A stretch of DNA of 64,000 nucleotides from Streptomyces sp. TS71-3 (lineage in GTDB: Bacteria; Actinomycetota; Actinomycetes; Streptomycetales; Streptomycetaceae). The notes beneath the pieces were generated by a model. It saw only the letters and a list, made by a program, of their open reading frames with translations, ran no database searches and was not told the origin of the DNA. Below, piece after piece: positions 60,004 to 64,000 of this stretch. Every line of letters starts with the position of its first letter. The first letter of the stretch is position 1. Location of the stretch: contig NZ_BNEL01000003.1 in assembly GCF_018327685.1 (NCBI RefSeq), forward strand, positions 558,001 through 622,000. Direction: 5' to 3'. A program made the translations under genes and the position numbers.

Positions 60004-61295
60004 CAGCGGCCGGTGCCCCCGTACACCACGGCCTCGTCCGAGTCGGAGTCGAGCCCGAAAGCGGTGTGCACGGCGCGCACGGCTTCGTTGACGTCATCCG
60101 CGCGGGTGACGACCGAGATGCGGATCTCGGATGTCGAGATCAGCTCGATGTTGACGCCCGCGTCGCTGAGCGCCTCGAAGAACGTGGCCGTGACGCCGGG
60201 GTTGGTCTTCATGCCCGCGCCGACCAGGGAGATCTTCGCGATCTGGTCGTCGTAGCGGAGCGAGTCGAAGCCGACCGTGGGCTTGATCCGCTCCAGCGCG
60301 TCGATGACCTTGCGGCCGTCGGTCTTCGGCAGCGTGAAGGAGATGTCGGTCAGGCCGGTGGTCGCCGCCGAGACGTTCTGCACGATCATGTCGATGTTGA
60401 TCTGCGAGTCGGCGATGGTCCGGAAGATCTTGGCGGCCTCACCGGGCTTGTCCGGCACGCCGACGACCGTGACCTTGGCCTCGGAGGTGTCGTGGGCGAC
60501 ACCCGAGATGATGGCCTGCTCCACCTTCTGCTCTCCCTGCTGTTGTGCCGCGCCGTCGGGGCGCTCGTTCGTCACCCAGGTGCCCGGCAGCCCCGAGAAC
60601 GAGGATCGGACGTGGATGGGGATGTCGTACCGGCGTGCGTACTCCACGCAGCGGTGCAGCAGCACCTTGGAGCCGGAGCTGGCGAGCTCCAGCATGTCCT
60701 CGAAGGAGATCCGGTCGATCTTCCGGGCCTTCTTCACCACCCGCGGGTCCGCGGTGAACACGCCGTCGACGTCCGTGTAGATCTCGCAGACGTTGGCGTC
60801 GAGCGCGGCGGCGAGCGCCACCGCGGTGGTGTCCGAGCCTCCCCGGCCCAGGGTGGTGATGTCCTTCTTGTCCTGGGAGACGCCCTGGAAGCCGGCGACG
60901 ATGGCGATGTTGCCCTCGTCGACCGAGGTGCGGATACGTCCCGGGGTGACGTCGATGATCCGGGCTTTGGTGTGGACGGAGTCGGTGATGACGCCCGCCT
61001 GGCTTCCGGTGAACGACTGGGCCGCGTGGCCCAGGTTCTTGATCGCCATCGCCAGCAGCGCCATGGAGATCCGCTCTCCGGCGGTCAGCAGCATGTCGAA
61101 CTCGCGGCCCGCCGGCATCGGGGATACCTGCGCGGCGAGGTCGATCAGCTCGTCCGTCGTGTCGCCCATCGCGGAGACCACGACAACCACCTGGTTGCCG
61201 TTCTTCTTGGCTTCCACGATCCGTTTGGCGACTCGCTTGATGCCCTCTGCATCGGCTACGGAGGAGCCTCCGTACTTCTGCACGACAAGGCCCAC
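60003..61295 (-). CDS. ask: Aspartokinase
   Basis: 430 residues from the GTG at 61295 (GAGGAG upstream). The kinase domain has [33 protein letters not shown] and [16 protein letters not shown]; the C-terminal half carries two ACT domains ([40 protein letters not shown]). It phosphorylates aspartate and is usually feedback-inhibited by lysine plus threonine. The length and internal start match the actinobacterial alpha2-beta2 type. It is the first gene of the ask-asd operon. Confidence 0.98.
   Translation of the reverse strand: MGLVVQKYGGSSVADAEGIKRVAKRIVEAKKNGNQVVVVVSAMGDTTDELIDLAAQVSPMPAGREFDMLLTAGERISMALLAMAIKNLGHAAQSFTGSQAGVITDSVHTKARIIDVTPGRIRTSVDEGNIAIVAGFQGVSQDKKDITTLGRGGSDTTAVALAAALDANVCEIYTDVDGVFTADPRVVKKARKIDRISFEDMLELASSGSKVLLHRCVEYARRYDIPIHVRSSFSGLPGTWVTNERPDGAAQQQGEQKVEQAIISGVAHDTSEAKVTVVGVPDKPGEAAKIFRTIADSQINIDMIVQNVSAATTGLTDISFTLPKTDGRKVIDALERIKPTVGFDSLRYDDQIAKISLVGAGMKTNPGVTATFFEALSDAGVNIELISTSEIRISVVTRADDVNEAVRAVHTAFGLDSDSDEAVVYGGTGR
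60522..60538 (-). promoter_or_regulatory. Internal ribosome site and GTG start for the aspartokinase beta subunit
   Basis: GGGAGAG stands 6 bases before an in-frame GTG (codon 258), which opens [20 protein letters not shown]. The product would be 173 residues, the size of the regulatory beta subunit known from Corynebacterium and other actinobacteria. Confidence 0.8.
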
Positions 61296-61933
61296 GTGCG
61301 CTCCTCGCTCCTTCGGTGCTTTGGCGCACTTTGCACAAGTGCGGCTCCGTCATTTTACCGAGGCTCCGGAATCCGACCCGTCGGCCGGGGCCCCAGCTGC
61401 GCATCTGCCCCGCAGGGGCGAAGACCACTCGGGAAAGTGGCTCGGGTCACACGGCCGCGATGCGACCCTGCGGGTCGCCACCGGCCGAAAGGGGTGGTAT
61501 CGGTCCGATCGGGCCACCGGCCGGTGGGGGTCGTTCGCTCCCCCACTGCCTTGAGGGCGTGGGAGGTGCCCCCATCCCCGCGCCCCTGAAAGGCACGGGG
61601 CTACGCCCCGATAGAGCTCCCGCCACCGACCGGGTCGGGGCGCAGCCCCGCCCTGAAGGGGCGCGGGGAACTGCGCGACCAGCCACGACGCTGCCGTCGC
61701 ATGGCCACCGACCCAAAGGGGCAGTCTCGGTCCCATCCGGACCGTCCGCGAGTGGTGGGTTGCTCGCTCCCCCACTGCCTTGAGGGCGTGGGAGGTACCC
61801 CCATCCCCGCGCCCCTGAAAGCACGGGGCCAGGTCCCTGACAAGGGGCGCGGGGAACTGCGCGAACCCAGCCACGACCACGCCGTCAGATCGTCACTGCG
61901 GCGGCACCCCTGGGGGTACCGGGGGCACCCCGG
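61296..61933. repeat. Intergenic region with two composite repeat copies
   Basis: 638 bases between ask and the DUF5063 gene. Two direct copies (about 61520-61600 and 61757-61820) of the CTCCCCCACTGCCTTGAGGG composite repeat, each followed by a GGGGCGCGGGGAACTGCGC copy (61658 and 61844). The ask promoter must lie in the first 150 bases. No gene was seen. Confidence 0.75.
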
Positions 61934-62647
61934 TCAACGGCGTTTGCGGAGGCCGAGGGGGCCCGCGATCTCCTCGGCCATCACCCGGCCCGCCTCCTCC
62001 GCCAGCGACTCGTCCCCGAGGTCCTCATCCGTGTCCAGGCCGTCCAACTCCTCCAGCGGCTGGTTCAGCCGCACGTGCGCGACCAGCGACTGCAGGGCCC
62101 GCAGGGCGGCCGACGCGGTGGCACCCCAGTTGGAGAAGTACGAGAACTGCCACCACCACAGGGCCTCGACCGTGCGGCCCGCCCGGTAGTGCGCCATGCC
62201 GTGCCGCAGATCCGTGACGACGTCGGCGAGGTCGTCGGAGATCCGGCAGGCCACCGGCGCCTTGCGGGGCTCGTACGGGTCGAAGACCTCGGAGTAGACG
62301 TCCACCGGGTCCAGCAGCACCGCGAGCCGCTCGCGCAGCTCCGCGCCGACCTCGGCGTCACGCTCGGGCCCGAGGTCGGGCTCGTAGCGCTCGTCGGGGA
62401 CGATGTCCTCGTGGGCGCCCAGCCGGCCGCCGGCCAGCAGCAGCTGGGAGACCTCCAGGAGCAGGAACGGGACGGCGGAGTCCGGCTCGTCGCCCGTGGC
62501 GACCTCCTCGACCGCGAGGATGAAGCTCTCGACCTGGTCGGAGATCTGCACGGCGAAGTCGTCCGGGTCGCCCGTGGTGGCGTTCGCCGCCCCACGGCCC
62601 TTTCCCCGGCCCTGTGGATGGGTGTCGTGCAGCGTGGTGTCAGACAT
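61934..62647 (-). CDS. DUF5063 family protein
   Basis: 237 residues, cytoplasmic and acidic, with [30 protein letters not shown] and the Trp-rich [20 protein letters not shown] segment typical of this actinobacterial family. Function unknown. The start overlaps the recR stop by 8 nt, so the two are translated together; a link to recombination repair is only positional. Confidence 0.85.
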   Translation of the reverse strand: MSDTTLHDTHPQGRGKGRGAANATTGDPDDFAVQISDQVESFILAVEEVATGDEPDSAVPFLLLEVSQLLLAGGRLGAHEDIVPDERYEPDLGPERDAEVGAELRERLAVLLDPVDVYSEVFDPYEPRKAPVACRISDDLADVVTDLRHGMAHYRAGRTVEALWWWQFSYFSNWGATASAALRALQSLVAHVRLNQPLEELDGLDTDEDLGDESLAEEAGRVMAEEIAGPLGLRKRR

Positions 62648-63239
62648 CTAGGAGTCGTCTCCCCTCGAAGGCGCGGCCCAGCGTGACCTCGTCCGCGTAC
62701 TCCAGGTCGCCTCCCACGGGGAGGCCGCTGGCCAGGCGGGTGACCTTGAGGCCCATGGGTTTGATCATGCGAGCGAGGTAGGTGGCCGTGGCCTCGCCCT
62801 CCAGGTTGGGGTCGGTGGCCAGGATCAGCTCGGTGACGGTGCCGTCCGCGAGACGCGCCAGGAGCTCCCGGATGCGCAGGTCGTCCGGCCCGACGCCCTC
62901 GATGGGGCTGATCGCCCCCCCGAGCACGTGGTAACGGCCGCGGAACTCCCGGGTCCGCTCGATCGCCACGACGTCCTTGGGCTCCTCGACCACGCAGATG
63001 ACGGCCAGGTCGCGCCGCGCGTCACGGCAGATGCCGCACTGCTCCTCCTGCGCGACGTTGCCGCAGACCGAGCAGAACCTGACCTTCGCCTTCACTTCCA
63101 GGAGTGCCTGGGCGAGGCGCCGCACGTCGGCCGGCTCGGCCTGGAGGATGTGGAAGGCGATCCGCTGCGCGCTCTTGGGACCGACGCCGGGCAGCCTGCC
63201 CAGTTCGTCGATGAGGTCCTGGACCACGCCTTCGTACAA
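62640..63239 (-). CDS. recR: Recombination mediator RecR
   Basis: 199 residues if started at the TTG at 63239 (AAGGG 7 nt upstream), which gives the family-standard N-terminus [20 protein letters not shown] and length; the frame is open 113 codons further in low-quality sequence. It has a helix-hairpin-helix ([17 protein letters not shown]), a C4 zinc finger (FCSVCGN, CGICRD), and a Toprim domain ([34 protein letters not shown]). It loads RecA at gaps with RecO/RecF. It lies downstream of ybaB, in the usual bacterial order. Confidence 0.97.
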   Translation of the reverse strand: MYEGVVQDLIDELGRLPGVGPKSAQRIAFHILQAEPADVRRLAQALLEVKAKVRFCSVCGNVAQEEQCGICRDARRDLAVICVVEEPKDVVAIERTREFRGRYHVLGGAISPIEGVGPDDLRIRELLARLADGTVTELILATDPNLEGEATATYLARMIKPMGLKVTRLASGLPVGGDLEYADEVTLGRAFEGRRLLDV

Positions 63240-63695
63240 CGGACTGCCCTTCGTGCGGGTGGTGCGGGTGGCATTCGCCGCCTGCCGGTCCCGGTCCCGG
63301 CCGGTCCTGCCCGGCCGGTCCGCCCGGCCCGGCCTGTGCTGCCCGGTCCGGTCCGTCGGCCGTTCCCGGTCCTGTCCTGCCGGTGGTGCGGTGGCGCGTG
63401 CCTCGGTCTTGTGCGTGTTCTGTCTTGCGCGTGTTCTGTCTTGCGCGTCTTCCGTGTGTCTCACATGTCGTGCGGTCTCGCAGACCTTGCAGGTCGCGAG
63501 GGTGGTGCGGGTGCGGGTTCCGGTACCTCGCCGTACGTCGTGCGGGGCCGGTCGTGCCGGGTTGGTGCCCGGCGGCAACCGTAGTTCGCCGGGGCCGCTT
63601 CGTTGAAGCCCCTCGGAGCCTTGCAGCCGTTCCGTAAGGATGCGGTCAGAACTGCGGGGCGGCCGGGGCCGGGTGGACCCGGGTGGGACCGGGTC
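63240..63695. other. Intergenic region between ybaB and recR
   Basis: 456 bases, long for a ybaB-recR junction. 63406-63453 holds three 16-bp tandem units (GTCTTGCGCGTGTTCT). 63280-63370 is rich in CCGGTCC/GGCCGG repeats. No independent gene was supported. Confidence 0.6.
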
Positions 63696-64000
63696 TCAGA
63701 ACGGCAGGCCCGGGATGTTTCCGCCGCCCAGACCCTGCGTGAGCGGGCCGAGCTTCTGCTGCTGGAGCTGCTGGGCGTTCTCGTTCGCCGCCTGGACCGC
63801 CGCGACGACCAGGTCGGCGAGGGTCTCCGTGTCCTCCGGGTCCACCGCCTTGGGGTCGATCTCCAGGCCGCGCAGCTCGCCGGCGCCGGTCACGGTCGCC
63901 CGCACCAGCCCGCCGCCCGCCTGTCCCTCGACCTCGGTCTCGGCCAGCTCCTCCTGCGCACGCGCGAGATCCTGCTGCATCTTCTGCGCCTGCTGGAGCA
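63696..64000 (-). CDS. ybaB: YbaB/EbfC nucleoid-associated protein (partial)
   Basis: At least 101 residues are visible and the frame stays open to the right edge (LQQAQK before the internal Met at 63980), so the true start is outside. [37 protein letters not shown] and the Gln-rich end [19 protein letters not shown] identify the family. It is a small DNA-binding dimer usually encoded between dnaX and recR, as here. Confidence 0.93.
   Translation of the reverse strand, partial: LQQAQKMQQDLARAQEELAETEVEGQAGGGLVRATVTGAGELRGLEIDPKAVDPEDTETLADLVVAAVQAANENAQQLQQQKLGPLTQGLGGGNIPGLPF

Noticed and set aside
62640..63578. RecR of 312 residues from an upstream start
   Set aside because: The extra 113 residues are Arg/Pro/Thr-rich and overlap a tandem-repeat spacer; the TTG at 63239 gives the standard 199-residue protein with a good ribosome site.

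Overview
The window is chromosomal DNA from a Streptomyces or a very close relative. The evidence is very high GC with open shadow frames everywhere, frequent GTG/TTG starts, many 1-8 nt stop/start overlaps, an AfsR/SARP regulator, a tyrosinase pair, a CebR-type operator in front of a secreted cellulase, and a conserved block (ybaB, recR, DUF5063, ask, asd, ECF sigma) at the right end. From memory, that block resembles the S. coelicolor SCO3612-SCO3619 order. No rRNA, tRNA or CRISPR array was seen.

Layout. (1) 1-5.2 kb: an island-like divergent locus. A compact minus-strand operon encodes a 2-oxoglutarate/Fe(II) oxygenase, a ThyA-fold nucleotide C5-transferase homologue, an NDK-like protein and a radical SAM enzyme that runs off the left edge. 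Divergent from it are a NUDIX hydrolase and an XRE-TPR regulator. Together they look like an uncharacterised nucleotide/nucleoside modification pathway, the best candidate for an undescribed system here. (2) 5.6-14.8 kb: a large AfsR-type regulator, a divergent NB-ARC/TPR STAND protein, and a two-gene operon whose second product carries a Cys-containing hexapeptide repeat. (3) 14.8-16.4 kb: a 230-bp element with 25-bp terminal inverted repeats next to a tetR/serine-hydrolase deletion scar. (4) 16.6-24.9 kb: a CebR-box GH9 cellulase, UppP, a secreted Ig-like protein, a RCK/TrkA ion-channel-like protein and a DUF1304 protein. (5) 25-29 kb: the molybdate locus (ModE-like regulator, ModA, fused ModB-ModC). 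(6) 29.5-35.2 kb: secreted proteins, an ABM protein, the melC1-melC2 tyrosinase pair and a VKOR protein.

(7) 35.8-52.1 kb: an eight-gene, translationally coupled exopolysaccharide operon. It has a GT4, a polyprenyl-P sugar transferase, a Wzy/O-antigen-ligase-like polymerase, an MviN/Wzx flippase, a NodB deacetylase, a second GT4 with a giant disordered insert and tail, a Wzz-like protein and a FemAB/GNAT protein. Most of these proteins carry long in-frame tandem-repeat or low-complexity insertions, some of them inside the catalytic folds. (8) 52.2-55.3 kb: an LAETG surface protein, a divergent degenerate LCP protein and SURF1. (9) 55.3-64 kb: the ECF sigma factor with a membrane partner, asd-ask, DUF5063-recR and ybaB. 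These are separated by copies of an intergenic repeat family, one of which is interrupted by a second inverted-repeat element.

How the genes work together. The polymer operon builds, flips, polymerises and decorates a lipid-linked polysaccharide; UppP recycles the lipid carrier and the LCP protein may attach polymers to the wall. The Mod genes import molybdate under a Mop-domain regulator. Ask and Asd supply aspartate semialdehyde for lysine, threonine, methionine and diaminopimelate. Functions are read from motifs in the translations; no database search was available.
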